Source: Candidatus Brevundimonas phytovorans (GTDB lineage Bacteria; Pseudomonadota; Alphaproteobacteria; Caulobacterales; Caulobacteraceae). From it: 64,000 nucleotides of DNA. Below are positions 1 through 8,646 of this stretch, in pieces. The notes under the pieces are model-generated. The model ran no database searches and was not told where the DNA came from. It saw nothing but the letters and a program-made list of their open reading frames with translations. Each line of letters begins with the position of its first letter. The first letter of the stretch is position 1. The DNA is taken from the NCBI GenBank assembly GCA_029203145.1, contig CP119309.1, forward strand, positions 2,443,001 through 2,507,000, written 5' to 3'. The translations under genes and the position numbers were made by a program.

Positions 1-384
1 CGGCTGGGGATCGGGGGCGCCGTTCAGCAGCGGCAGCCGCCCCTCGGCGGCCGCGCCTCGGCCGTTGTCGGCGGTGATCCGCCAGCCGCCCGCCGCCTGT
101 GACAGGGTGATCGTGGTCGGGGCTCCGTCGCCCCAGACATCTGGCGCCTGAGACAGGTCGCGCACCGCCAGAGGCCGAGCCAGCAGGGCGTTCAGATCGG
201 GCTCGGCGGTGGGCGCGCCCCGGCGGCTGAGGATCTCGCCCTGGGCCTGATAGGCGCCGCTCAGGTCCGGGCACTGGGCCAGGTCGGAGGGCGTGTTTCT
301 GATCGGCAGGCCGCCGACCGTGGCGGTGCAGGCGCCGAGCGTCAGCCCGGCAAGGGCAAGGGCGGCGAGGCGAAGGCTCATCAT
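1..384 (-). CDS. putative lipoprotein, 3' end outside window
   Basis: The minus-strand frame is open from 384 to the window edge (128 codons), so the C-terminus is missing. The protein starts MMSLRLAALALAGLTLGAC, which is a lipoprotein signal peptide with a lipobox ending in Cys, so it should be lipidated and held in the envelope. An AGGG ribosome-binding sequence lies just upstream of the tandem ATG codons (382-384 and 379-381). The rest of the visible part is rich in Ala, Pro and Gly and shows no family I recognise. It is downstream of and co-directional with the M14 peptidase, about 40 bases away, so the two may be cotranscribed. Confidence 0.7.
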   Translation of the reverse strand, partial: MMSLRLAALALAGLTLGACTATVGGLPIRNTPSDLAQCPDLSGAYQAQGEILSRRGAPTAEPDLNALLARPLAVRDLSQAPDVWGDGAPTTITLSQAAGGWRITADNGRGAAAEGRLPLLNGAPDPQP

Positions 385-424
385 GCTGAACCCTAGCCGT
401 CGCCGCCCCGCCTGAACACCGAGG

Positions 425-3079
425 CTAGCGGCGGTCCTCGCCGTTGCCGCCGGAGGTGTGGGCCGGGCCGCGGAAGACGGCGTTGAGGAAGAGCGGCTTC
501 AGCCCTTCCAGGAAGGCGCGCATGGTCACGTCCTGGGTGAAGGCCACGACCTGACCGCGACCCAGTTCCGAGGCCATGGCCACCGGCTTGTAGGCCAGCT
601 GACGGCGGTTTTCGGCCCAGAGCTGGCCCGAGGCGAGGATGCTGTCCGGGCCGGCCAGACGCACCACATTGGTCCCCTGCTCGCGGGTCAGGGGCGTGTA
701 GATGTCCGAGCCGCGCACCATGACGCTGAGATCGCGCGCGACGCCCGCGCCCAGCCAGTGCTCCTGATCCACGACGGCGTGGGCCAGGACCCCGGCCACG
801 GAATCGGGCGAACCGTGGTGGTTGGTGCGGTCCAGATAGTCAGCCTCGGAAGGGATTTCCGTGCCGGGGGTCGTGGCGCCCGATCCCCCGTCCGCCTTGT
901 CGCCCTCGGGGACGACAGCGGTTTCGCGACGGCTGTCGAGCAGCTTGGCGTCAGGGTCCGTCAGCAGGCGGCTGGCCGAGCCGACGCCGATCAGAACGCC
1001 GCCGCCCTCGACCCAGGCGCGCAAGCTGGCGATGCCGTCCGCGCCCAGGATCTTCTCATAATTGCCGCCCGACGGCAGGATCAGCACTTCGTAGCGCGAC
1101 AGGTCGGCGCTGCCGAGACGGCGGGTGCGGACCGCCGTGACCGGCCAGCCGTATTCGCGCTCCAGCACGTGGCGGATCGAACCGGCGGACTCGGCGTCGG
1201 TCGGGTCGTCCCAGGCCATGGCCACGCGCGGGGCCTTGATGGTGGTCGCGTACTCCGAGCCGACATTGGGGCCGCTGGACACCCAGGACGTGGCCAGGGC
1301 CGTGACCTCGGCCCCGCTGTCCGCGGCGATGCGGCGCACGCGCTCGTCCAGATCGGCGGGCGATCCGGCGCGCGGCACGATGAAGGCGCCGCCCGCATAG
1401 GCCTTGCCGTCCAGGGTGAAGGCTTCCTCGATCGAGCGGACCGGCAGGTTTTCCTTCAGGGCGGCGGTCAGGAAGCGCATCCCCGCCGTGCCGGGGTTTA
1501 TCGCATAGCCATAGGCGGCGTCCGATCCGGCGATGGCGACCGGGCGGATCAGTTCGGGGCCGACCGCCGTGGTCTGGACCGAGGGCGCGCCCGAACACTT
1601 CTGGCTCGGCACGTTGAACAGCAGGGGCATGGACCAGCCGGTCAGGTCATAGATTTCGTCGCCCAGACCCCGCGCGCGACGAGCCTCCTGTTCGGCCACG
1701 AACTTCGGGTCCAGCGGCACGTCCTTGGCCAGCAGGACCTCGGCCATGCGGCGCTGGGGCTGCGACAGATTCACCACGAAGTCGCCGGCGCGATAGTTTT
1801 GCCCGCAGGCCGAGAAGGAAGCCGTGGCGCGCCCGACCTCGATGCCGGAACGCACCAGCAGGCCCGCCAGCTTGTCGGCGGCGGCCGGATCGGCGGCGCT
1901 GGAACGCGACAGGACATAGGCGCCCCGTCCCGCCAGTCCGTCGCGATGGAAGGCGTAGAAGTCGTTCAGCAGCTTTTCGCGGTCGCGGGCGGCGGTCTCG
2001 ATGGTCGACAGGCTGGCGGTCAGGTGGCCCTTGACCGTGTCGGCGTAGGTGATGACCTCGCCCGAGCGGCGCCGCGCCATCAGGCCGCGCGCCGAGCCCT
2101 GCTCATAGGTCATGGAGACGGCGCCGAAATAGGCGGGCCAGCCGTCGCCATAGCCGGGATAGAAGGCGTCGTAGGTTTCACGCGTGAAATAGGCCAGGCC
2201 GGCCTGATCGAAGCGCGCGCCGTTGTTGCGGCCAAAGCGTTCGCGGGCGTCCAGAATCTGCGGATAGATCCACGGGTTCAACGGATTGGCCTCGGGCGGG
2301 AAGAAGAAGCTCGAGTCCGTGCCCATCTCGTGGGAATCGACCAGGACCTGGGGCCGCCAGTCGCGGATCAGGGCGGCGTGGCCCTGGGTTTCCGGCTGGG
2401 ACTGGATGAACCAGTCGCGGTTCAGGTCGAACAGGTTGTGGTTATAGCGGCCCGAGGGCCAGGGCTCTGACCGTTCCGCCGACAGGGGATCGGGGTTGGG
2501 CTGGACGCCGAGGCCCGCCTCGAAGGTGGTGATGAAACGGTCGCGTCCGTCGGGGTTCTGGGTCGGGACGAAGACGACCACGGCGTTCTGCATCCAGCCC
2601 TGCGCCTCGGCGTCCGCGCTGTCCATCAGGCGGCGGGCGGCGGCCATGGCGGCGTCGGCGGGACTGATCTCGTTGCCATGCACCGAATAGGCCATCCAGA
2701 CGATGACCGGGGTGTTCGCGATCAGGGCGCGGGCCTGATCCGGCGAGGTGCGGCGCGGATCGCCCAGAGCCCGCGTCGCAGCCTTGATCTGATCCAGTCG
2801 GGCGATGTTGGCGGGCGAGCCGACGGCGGCCCAGAACAGGGGACGGCCTTCCCAGGTCGTGCCGTAGTCGCCCATGACCATGCGGTCGGGCGCGCTCGCC
2901 CTCAGGGCCTCGAAATAGCGCCGCACCTCGGCGGGGCGGGTGATGCGCGTGCCCGGCGCATGGCCGAGGACCGCGTCCTGGGTCGGCGGGCTCTGCTGGG
3001 CCAGAACGGGGCTGGCGGCGGCGGCCAGAACCAGGCTGAGCGCGAGCAACGGACGCGCGGCGATACGACGACGTGACAT
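425..3079 (-). CDS. M14 family zinc metallopeptidase, secreted
   Basis: An 884-residue exported peptidase. Residues 1-27 form a Sec signal peptide ending ASPVLAQ. The M14 carboxypeptidase zinc site is visible: HGNE at 134-137 gives the first His and Glu ligands, and the DSHE motif at 249-251 gives the third ligand (His250). The protein is far longer than a plain carboxypeptidase. The extra C-terminal half includes a stretch around LPSGGNYEKILG that resembles a glutamine-amidotransferase-like fold, an arrangement known in large bacterial M14 proteins. It probably trims peptides in the periplasm or outside the cell. The substrate is unknown. The ATG start is supported by the signal peptide immediately after it. 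Confidence 0.9.
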   Translation of the reverse strand: MSRRRIAARPLLALSLVLAAAASPVLAQQSPPTQDAVLGHAPGTRITRPAEVRRYFEALRASAPDRMVMGDYGTTWEGRPLFWAAVGSPANIARLDQIKAATRALGDPRRTSPDQARALIANTPVIVWMAYSVHGNEISPADAAMAAARRLMDSADAEAQGWMQNAVVVFVPTQNPDGRDRFITTFEAGLGVQPNPDPLSAERSEPWPSGRYNHNLFDLNRDWFIQSQPETQGHAALIRDWRPQVLVDSHEMGTDSSFFFPPEANPLNPWIYPQILDARERFGRNNGARFDQAGLAYFTRETYDAFYPGYGDGWPAYFGAVSMTYEQGSARGLMARRRSGEVITYADTVKGHLTASLSTIETAARDREKLLNDFYAFHRDGLAGRGAYVLSRSSAADPAAADKLAGLLVRSGIEVGRATASFSACGQNYRAGDFVVNLSQPQRRMAEVLLAKDVPLDPKFVAEQEARRARGLGDEIYDLTGWSMPLLFNVPSQKCSGAPSVQTTAVGPELIRPVAIAGSDAAYGYAINPGTAGMRFLTAALKENLPVRSIEEAFTLDGKAYAGGAFIVPRAGSPADLDERVRRIAADSGAEVTALATSWVSSGPNVGSEYATTIKAPRVAMAWDDPTDAESAGSIRHVLEREYGWPVTAVRTRRLGSADLSRYEVLILPSGGNYEKILGADGIASLRAWVEGGGVLIGVGSASRLLTDPDAKLLDSRRETAVVPEGDKADGGSGATTPGTEIPSEADYLDRTNHHGSPDSVAGVLAHAVVDQEHWLGAGVARDLSVMVRGSDIYTPLTREQGTNVVRLAGPDSILASGQLWAENRRQLAYKPVAMASELGRGQVVAFTQDVTMRAFLEGLKPLFLNAVFRGPAHTSGGNGEDRR

Positions 3080-3255
3080 GAGAACTTCCCCCTACTGGCG
3101 GACAGCTTAACCGCCGTTTTGCGAGGAAGGGAAGTCAGGGGCGGCGTCACGACGATTTCGGCGTAGTCGGGCCCCGCCGCTCGGCGCGCGTCCCATTCTG
3201 GAACCAAGCCAAATATGGCCCGTTTGTGGCTCGGCTGTGCTGTGAGGGCTGTCCG

Positions 3256-4860
3256 ATGCATGTCGATGTCATCGAGGGGTTCGACGCGCTCGATAGCGTG
3301 CGCGACGACTGGGAGGCGGTCTACGCCGCCGACCCGGAGGCCAGCGTCTTCATGTCCTGGCGCTGGATCGCCGACTGCCTGGCCACGCATCGCAGCGTCT
3401 GGCTGATTCTCGCGGCCAAGCCGACCCCGGCGGATGATCGCTACGTCGCCTTCCTGCCTTTGCGGATGCAGGTGCGTTTCCATCCGACGTGCGGCTTCAT
3501 CAACGAACTGTCGCTCGCGGGCGGCGGATACTCCGACCATGCCGGGCTCCTGGCTCATCCCGCGTTCGAGAGTGCGGCGGTGGCGGCCCTTGGCGACCAC
3601 CTGCGGAAAAAGCTTCACTGGGCCCGGCTGACCCTGGCCAATCTGTGGATGTCCGACCGGCGGCGTCGGCTTTTCCTGTCAGGGTTCGACGCGCATCGCT
3701 TCGTCCACAAGGACATCACCTACATCGATCCGGTCACGCAGACGGACAATAACGTCTGTCCCTCCGTCGCCCTGCCGTCGGATTGGGACGCCTATCTGGG
3801 GAGCCTCAGCGCCAACCACCGGCAGAAGATCCGTCGCGGGCTGCGCAAGGTCGATGCGGCCGAGAACTACGCCATCATGCCCGCCGACGCCGAGACCTGG
3901 GGTGACGACATCGACGCCCTGCTGGGTTTTTGGAAGGCCAAATGGGCGGGCCGCAAGGGCGCCAAGGCCGAGGCCATCATCAACCGCAACCGCGCCATGC
4001 TGAGCCGCTGCGCCTACAACGGGACGCTGTTCCTGCCTGTCTTCCGGCACAGGGACGCCGAAGGCGACCGGGCCGTGGCCGCCCTGGCCATCCTGGTCGA
4101 TCCCGTCAAGAAGGCGATGCTCTTCTTCATCGGCGGGCGGGACGAGACCTATGCCGAGGCGCCGGCCGGCTATCTGCTGCATGCCTACAGCCTGCGCCAC
4201 GCCATCGCCCAGGGCTTCTCCACCTATCATTTCCTGCTGGGCAATGAGCCGTACAAATATGTCTTCGCCGCGCAGGAACAGCGGCTGAAGGCCTGCTCCG
4301 TGGCGACCCGCAGCGGGCGCAACCTGGGCGAGACCCTGGACCCCAGAGGCCTGGGGGCCATGCGCGACATAGCCGTCGATCTGGAAAGGAAGGCCGACGT
4401 CCCAGCGGCGGAACGGGCCTATCGCCAGATCCTGACGCTGCAGCCGGACGACCCCCTGACCCTCTATCGCCTCGGCCGCCTGCGAGCGAGCAGAGGCGAC
4501 CATGCGGAGGCCGCCCTGCACCTATCCCGCTCGGTGGCGCTTGATCCCCTGGGGGCCAATGCCTGGCTGAAACTGGCGCATGCCCGCCGCGCCATAGGCG
4601 ACGACGCCGGGGCGCTCGACGCCGGCCGCGAGGTCGTGCGGCTGCGGCCCGACAGCGAGGACGCCAAGGCCCTGATCCTGCAACTCGCCCTCGCCGCCCG
4701 CCAAGCGCCGATCGCGCCCCGGCTGTGGCGCGCCCCGCCCGCCGCCCCCCGCTTCGGGGAGGGCGCCGGTTCGCCGCCGCCGTGGATGCGGCCAGGTCCG
4801 GGCCAGCGGGGGGCCCCCGCCCCAGAAGCGAGCCAAGGCGCGAGCGACCTCACGACCTGA
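3256..4860 (+). CDS. GNAT (CelD/BcsL-like) acyltransferase fused to TPR
   Basis: A 534-residue protein. Residues 1 to about 355 resemble the Acetyltransf_6 (CelD/BcsL, FemAB-like) branch of the GNAT fold. The characteristic ending is the stretch with HFLLGNEPYKY near 325-335. Residues about 378-480 form roughly three tetratricopeptide repeats, and a Pro-rich tail follows. The family transfers acyl groups, often in envelope polysaccharide or peptidoglycan-related work, but the substrate here is not evident. I chose ATG 3256 because GAGGG sits 7 bases upstream. An in-frame GTG at 3226 would add ten residues. The C-terminal TPR is the unusual part and suggests partner binding. Confidence 0.75.
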   Translation: MHVDVIEGFDALDSVRDDWEAVYAADPEASVFMSWRWIADCLATHRSVWLILAAKPTPADDRYVAFLPLRMQVRFHPTCGFINELSLAGGGYSDHAGLLAHPAFESAAVAALGDHLRKKLHWARLTLANLWMSDRRRRLFLSGFDAHRFVHKDITYIDPVTQTDNNVCPSVALPSDWDAYLGSLSANHRQKIRRGLRKVDAAENYAIMPADAETWGDDIDALLGFWKAKWAGRKGAKAEAIINRNRAMLSRCAYNGTLFLPVFRHRDAEGDRAVAALAILVDPVKKAMLFFIGGRDETYAEAPAGYLLHAYSLRHAIAQGFSTYHFLLGNEPYKYVFAAQEQRLKACSVATRSGRNLGETLDPRGLGAMRDIAVDLERKADVPAAERAYRQILTLQPDDPLTLYRLGRLRASRGDHAEAALHLSRSVALDPLGANAWLKLAHARRAIGDDAGALDAGREVVRLRPDSEDAKALILQLALAARQAPIAPRLWRAPPAAPRFGEGAGSPPPWMRPGPGQRGAPAPEASQGASDLTT

Positions 4861-4922
4861 GCCGGCGCCGCCATGTCCGAAAACCGCGAGACAGCGCGGC
4901 GTCGTGGGCGCATTCTGCCCGT

Positions 4923-6041
4923 ATGGAAGACGCCCGCGACAGTCTGGATCAGGAGGCCTGCTACCGGGCCGTCCTGACGCGCGACCCGCGCTTTGACGGG
5001 CGCTTCTTCACCTGCGTGAAGACGACGGGGATCTATTGCCGTCCGGTCTGTCCCGCCCGGACGCCCAGGCGTGAGAATATGCGCTTCGTCGCCTCGGCGG
5101 CGGCGGCGGAGGAGGCGGGGTTCCGCGCCTGCCTGCGTTGCCGACCCGAAACCGCCCCGGATATGGGAGCGTGGCGCGGCACCTCGAATACGGTCAGCCG
5201 GGCCCTGGGCCTGATCGAGGCGGGCGCTCTGGATGAGGGCGACGTCGATGGTCTGGCCGCAAGGCTGGGCGTCGGTGAACGCCACCTGCGCCGCCTGTTC
5301 CGCCAGCATCTGGGCGCCGCCCCGGTCAGCGTGGCCCAGACGCGGCGCGTGCTGCTGGCCAAGGCCCTGATCCACCAGACCGATCTGGCCATGGCTGAGG
5401 TGGCGCTGGCCTCGGGCTTTGGCAGCGTGCGGCGCTTCAACGAGACGTTTCAGTCGCTCTATGGGCGGCCGCCCTCGATGCTGAGGCGGCGGGCGGAGAG
5501 GCTGGGCGACGGGGGCGTGCGGCTGAGCCTGCCCTACCGTCCGCCCTATGAAATAGACGCGATGCTGGCGGCGCTGACGGTGCGCGGCGACACGGTCGAG
5601 GGCGGGGTCTGGCGACGCGCGCTGACGCCCGATGTGGATGGCGCGACCGGCGAGGTCTCAGCCCGGTTCGAGAGCGGGAACCGGCTGGCGGTCACGGTGG
5701 CGGCCTCGGACCTGAAGGCCCTGCCCGGTATTCTGGCGCGGGTGCGGCGGGTGTTCGACCTGTCGGCGGACCCCGAAGCGATCCAGCGCGACCTGTCGGG
5801 GGACGCCCTGTTGGCGTCGCTGGTGCGGGCGCGGCCCGGCCTGCGCCTGCCCGGCGACTGGATCGATGAGGCGACGGACATGGCCAGCGACCGGCTGCCC
5901 CAAGACTGGAATGACGAACGGCTCGCGCCACGGGCCGAGCAATGGCGGCCCTGGCGGGCCTATGGCGCGCTGCACCTGCGGGAAGCGGGGATCGACAGTG
6001 TACGGATCATGGAGAGCGATGATGAAAAAGACGCAGCCTGA
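4923..6041 (+). CDS. Ada/AlkA-type alkylation protein, glycosylase core deleted
   Basis: A 372-residue protein. Residues 1-78 are an Ada-type methylphosphotriester domain with all four zinc cysteines (C39, C43, C70, C73; C39 is the expected methyl acceptor). An AraC-type helix-turn-helix region follows (about 90-190), then the AlkA N-terminal domain (about 195-311, ending RPGLRLPG). The next 100 or more residues that AlkA proteins need, including the helix-hairpin-helix and the GPD loop, are absent. The sequence jumps to the end of the fold, with D323 in a position like the catalytic Asp, then AEQWRPWRAYGALHL. It could still sense alkyl-phosphotriesters and regulate, but base excision is unlikely. 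The start is ATG 4923, because the Ada domain begins right after it. The gene overlaps ogt. Confidence 0.8.
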   Translation: MEDARDSLDQEACYRAVLTRDPRFDGRFFTCVKTTGIYCRPVCPARTPRRENMRFVASAAAAEEAGFRACLRCRPETAPDMGAWRGTSNTVSRALGLIEAGALDEGDVDGLAARLGVGERHLRRLFRQHLGAAPVSVAQTRRVLLAKALIHQTDLAMAEVALASGFGSVRRFNETFQSLYGRPPSMLRRRAERLGDGGVRLSLPYRPPYEIDAMLAALTVRGDTVEGGVWRRALTPDVDGATGEVSARFESGNRLAVTVAASDLKALPGILARVRRVFDLSADPEAIQRDLSGDALLASLVRARPGLRLPGDWIDEATDMASDRLPQDWNDERLAPRAEQWRPWRAYGALHLREAGIDSVRIMESDDEKDAA

Positions 6042-6573
6042 GACCTTTACGCTGGACCGCCTCGCCTCGCCGGTGGGCGAGGTCCTGCTGGTCATCGACG
6101 CCGAGGGCGCAGTGCGGGCCTTCGACTTCGCGGACTATGAGGCGCGGATGCGAAAGCTGCTGACCCGTCACTATGGCGAGGTCGTGCTGACGCCGGGCCG
6201 GGCGCCCGAGGCGGTGCGGGCGGCCATCGCCGCCTATTTCGGCGGCGACGCCACGGCGCTGGACGGGATCGCGGTAAAGACGGGCGGCACCGACTTCCAG
6301 CGCTCGGTCTGGGCCGCCCTGCGCACCATTCCGGCGGGCGAGACCTGGTCCTATGGCCGGCTGGCCGCCGCCATCGGCAAGCCCAGCGCCGTGCGCGCCG
6401 TGGGTCTGGCCAACGGGGCCAATCCGGTCGGGGTGATCGTGCCCTGCCACCGCGTCGTCGGCGCCAATGGGACCCTGACGGGCTATGCCGGCGGGTTGGC
6501 GCGCAAGCGCTGGCTGCTGGCCCATGAAAAGGCCGAGGTGGGAACGGAGCAGGGCGCCTTTGCGCTAGACTAG
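6022..6573 (+). CDS. ogt: methylated-DNA--protein-cysteine methyltransferase
   Basis: Suicide DNA repair enzyme that transfers the alkyl group of O6-alkylguanine (and O4-alkylthymine) onto its own cysteine. The 183-residue protein has the active-site motif PCHR at 141-144 (Cys142 the acceptor), preceded by the recognition-helix region and followed by the conserved GYAGGLARKRWLL segment. GGAGAG at 6011-6016 lies 5 bases before ATG 6022; ATG 6019 is an equally in-frame alternative. The start lies inside the end of the upstream Ada/AlkA gene in another frame, so the two are very probably translated from one alkylation-repair transcript. Confidence 0.92.
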   Translation: MKKTQPETFTLDRLASPVGEVLLVIDAEGAVRAFDFADYEARMRKLLTRHYGEVVLTPGRAPEAVRAAIAAYFGGDATALDGIAVKTGGTDFQRSVWAALRTIPAGETWSYGRLAAAIGKPSAVRAVGLANGANPVGVIVPCHRVVGANGTLTGYAGGLARKRWLLAHEKAEVGTEQGAFALD

Positions 6574-6604
6574 GGCGCCACGACACCGGCGCGCTCCCGG
6601 AGCC

Positions 6605-7012
6605 ATGATGATGAACCTGCCCAATGGGGCTTTCGTCGCTGTCGTCGACGGCGCGAAGCTGAGCCTGTTCCGCAACACCGGCCATCTTCTGGACATTCAA
6701 CTGAAGCCGGTCGAGGCCCCCGCCATCCCCAAGCGCCTGTCCGGCGCGCCGGGCCGCCGCTCCAGCGAGGCCAATCCCGACAACGACACCCAGGCCGAGG
6801 ACGGCTTCGCCATGGGGGTGGCCGAGGCGCTGAACCACATGGCCCTGACCCACAAGCTGGAAGCCCTGGCGGTGGTCGCCGCCCCCAGGACCCTCGGCCA
6901 GTTGCGCAAGCACTGGCACAAGGCGCTGGAGGAACGTCTGGTCGGCGAAATCCCCAAGGACCTGACCGGCCGCCCCGCCGAAGCCGTGGCCGAGGCCATC
7001 AGCAAGGCCTGA
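6605..7012 (+). CDS. host attachment family protein (baeRF-like)
   Basis: A 135-residue protein without signal peptide or membrane segment. It matches my memory of the family annotated as host attachment protein (AtsE-like; in Pfam the baeRF group, related to release-factor-like folds). The typical features are an N-terminal segment that reads as a short beta strand around VAVVDGAKLSLFRN, a variable acidic middle, and a C-terminal LGQLRKHWHKALEERLVGEIPKDLT stretch here split into the LRKH and IPKDLT motifs. The family name comes from plant-associated bacteria, and the biochemical role is not established. It ends 2 bases before the convergent ilvA gene. Three consecutive Met codons (6605, 6608, 6611) make the start uncertain by two residues. 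Confidence 0.7.
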   Translation: MMMNLPNGAFVAVVDGAKLSLFRNTGHLLDIQLKPVEAPAIPKRLSGAPGRRSSEANPDNDTQAEDGFAMGVAEALNHMALTHKLEALAVVAAPRTLGQLRKHWHKALEERLVGEIPKDLTGRPAEAVAEAISKA

Positions 7013-7014
7013 GC

Positions 7015-8532
7015 CTAGGCCGCTCCATCGAGGAACAGGCGGCAGGCCGGATTGTCGGTCTCGTCGACATAGGGATAGCCCAGGCCGTCCAGGGCGGCGG
7101 TCAGGGCCGCCGCCTGATCCGGCGGGACGCTGATCCCGGCCAGCACCCGGCCCACGTCGTCGCCGTGGTTGCGATAGTGGAACAGGGTCAGGGCCCAGGC
7201 CGGCTGCAAGCTGTTGAGGAAGCGCAGGAAGGCGCCAGGACGCTCGGGGAATTCAAAGCGCAGCAGCCGCTCGTGCGGCAGGCCGATGGTGCGCCCGCCG
7301 ACCATGTAGCGAACGTGCAGCTTGGCCGTCTCGTTGTCGCTCATGTCCTCGACGGCGTAGTCGTCGGCGCGCAGGCGGGCGATCAACTCCTCGCGCTCAT
7401 GGGCGCCGTTCTTCAAGGCCACGCCGACGAAAATCTGCGCCCGCCCGTCGCCGGACCAGCGATAGTTGAACTCGGTCACCGAGCGGCCGTCCAGCGAGCG
7501 CAGGAAGCGGTGATAGTCGTCGCGGCGGTCCGGCATGGCCACGGCCAGCAGAGCTTCGGCGCCCTCGCCGATCTCGGCCCGTTCAGCGACGTGGCGCAGG
7601 CGGTCGAAATTGACGTTGGCGCCGGAGTTGATCGCCACCAGGGCGCCGCCCCCCGGATGGCGCGCGGCCCAGACCTTCATCCCCGCCAGCGCCACGGCCC
7701 CCGCCGGTTCGGCCACGGCGCGCACGTCGTCGAAAATGTCCTTCACCGCCGCACAGATGGCGTCCGTGTCGACCAGAACGATGTCGTCCAGCAGGTCGCG
7801 GCACAGGCGGAAGGTCTCGTCCCCCGCCCGCTTGACCGCCACGCCGTCGGCGAACAGGCCGACCTGATCCAGCGTCACCACCTGACCGGCGGCGAGGGCG
7901 CTCTTCATCGTCGGGGCGTCGGCGGGCTCGACGCCGATGATGCGGGTCTCGGGGCGCAGGAAGCGGACGATGGCGGCCACCCCCGCCGCCAGGCCCCCGC
8001 CGCCGATGGGGATGAAGACGGCGTCGATCGGGTCGGGGTGCTGGCGCAGGATTTCCAGACCCACCGTGCCCTGCCCGGCGATGACGTCGGGGTCGTCGAA
8101 GGGGTGGACGAAGGTGGCGCCGGTTTCTTTTTCCAGCTCGCGGGCGTGGGCATAGGCGTCGTCAAAGCTCTCGCCGTGCAGCACCACATGGCCGCCCAGG
8201 GCCCTGACCGCCGCCACCTTGATGCCCGGCGTGGTGGTCGGCATGACGATGGTCGAGGTCGCGCCGCGTTTCGCGGCCGCCAGGGCCACCCCCTGCGCGT
8301 GGTTGCCCGCCGAGGCGCAGATGACGCCGCGCGCCAACTCGGCCTCGGTCAGGTTGGCGATGCGGTTATAGGCGCCGCGGATCTTGAACGAGAAGACCGG
8401 CTGCAGGTCCTCGCGCTTCAGCAGGGCCGGACGGCCCAGCCGCGCCGAAAGCCGCTTCAGCGGGTCCAGAGGGGTTTCTTCGGCCACGTCATAGACGCGG
8501 GCGGTCAGGATGCGGCGGACGGTGTCTTGCAC
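7015..8532 (-). CDS. ilvA: threonine ammonia-lyase, biosynthetic
   Basis: Converts L-threonine to 2-oxobutanoate and ammonia, the first step of isoleucine synthesis; cytoplasmic and PLP-dependent. The 505-residue length fits the biosynthetic form with two C-terminal ACT-like regulatory domains (about 330-500), where isoleucine normally inhibits. The catalytic lysine is K50 in SFKIRGAYN, and the phosphate-binding glycine loop is GGGG at 177-180. The start is GTG at 8532; no strong ribosome-binding sequence precedes it, but the family alignment fits this N-terminus. I see no leader peptide or T-box-like structure in the 114 bases upstream. Confidence 0.95.
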   Translation of the reverse strand: MQDTVRRILTARVYDVAEETPLDPLKRLSARLGRPALLKREDLQPVFSFKIRGAYNRIANLTEAELARGVICASAGNHAQGVALAAAKRGATSTIVMPTTTPGIKVAAVRALGGHVVLHGESFDDAYAHARELEKETGATFVHPFDDPDVIAGQGTVGLEILRQHPDPIDAVFIPIGGGGLAAGVAAIVRFLRPETRIIGVEPADAPTMKSALAAGQVVTLDQVGLFADGVAVKRAGDETFRLCRDLLDDIVLVDTDAICAAVKDIFDDVRAVAEPAGAVALAGMKVWAARHPGGGALVAINSGANVNFDRLRHVAERAEIGEGAEALLAVAMPDRRDDYHRFLRSLDGRSVTEFNYRWSGDGRAQIFVGVALKNGAHEREELIARLRADDYAVEDMSDNETAKLHVRYMVGGRTIGLPHERLLRFEFPERPGAFLRFLNSLQPAWALTLFHYRNHGDDVGRVLAGISVPPDQAAALTAALDGLGYPYVDETDNPACRLFLDGAA

Positions 8533-8646
8533 GAAAATCTCAGCCCGGCTCGGAACACAGAAGGATACGTGTGATCGTCTAGGCGATACCGGCCAGAATG
8601 AGAATGGATTTTGCGCGATTCTCCGACACCACGCCCCTGCTTGGAC

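Noticed and set aside
458..2470. 670-codon open frame opposite the M14 peptidase
   Set aside because: It is the antisense shadow of the M14 gene, rich in Gly, Arg, Gln and Val with no motif; the M14 frame has a signal peptide and zinc ligands.
3226..3255. GTG 3226 as start of the GNAT-TPR gene
   Set aside because: ATG 3256 has GAGGG 7 bases upstream, while the ten extra residues (three Cys) are not family-like.
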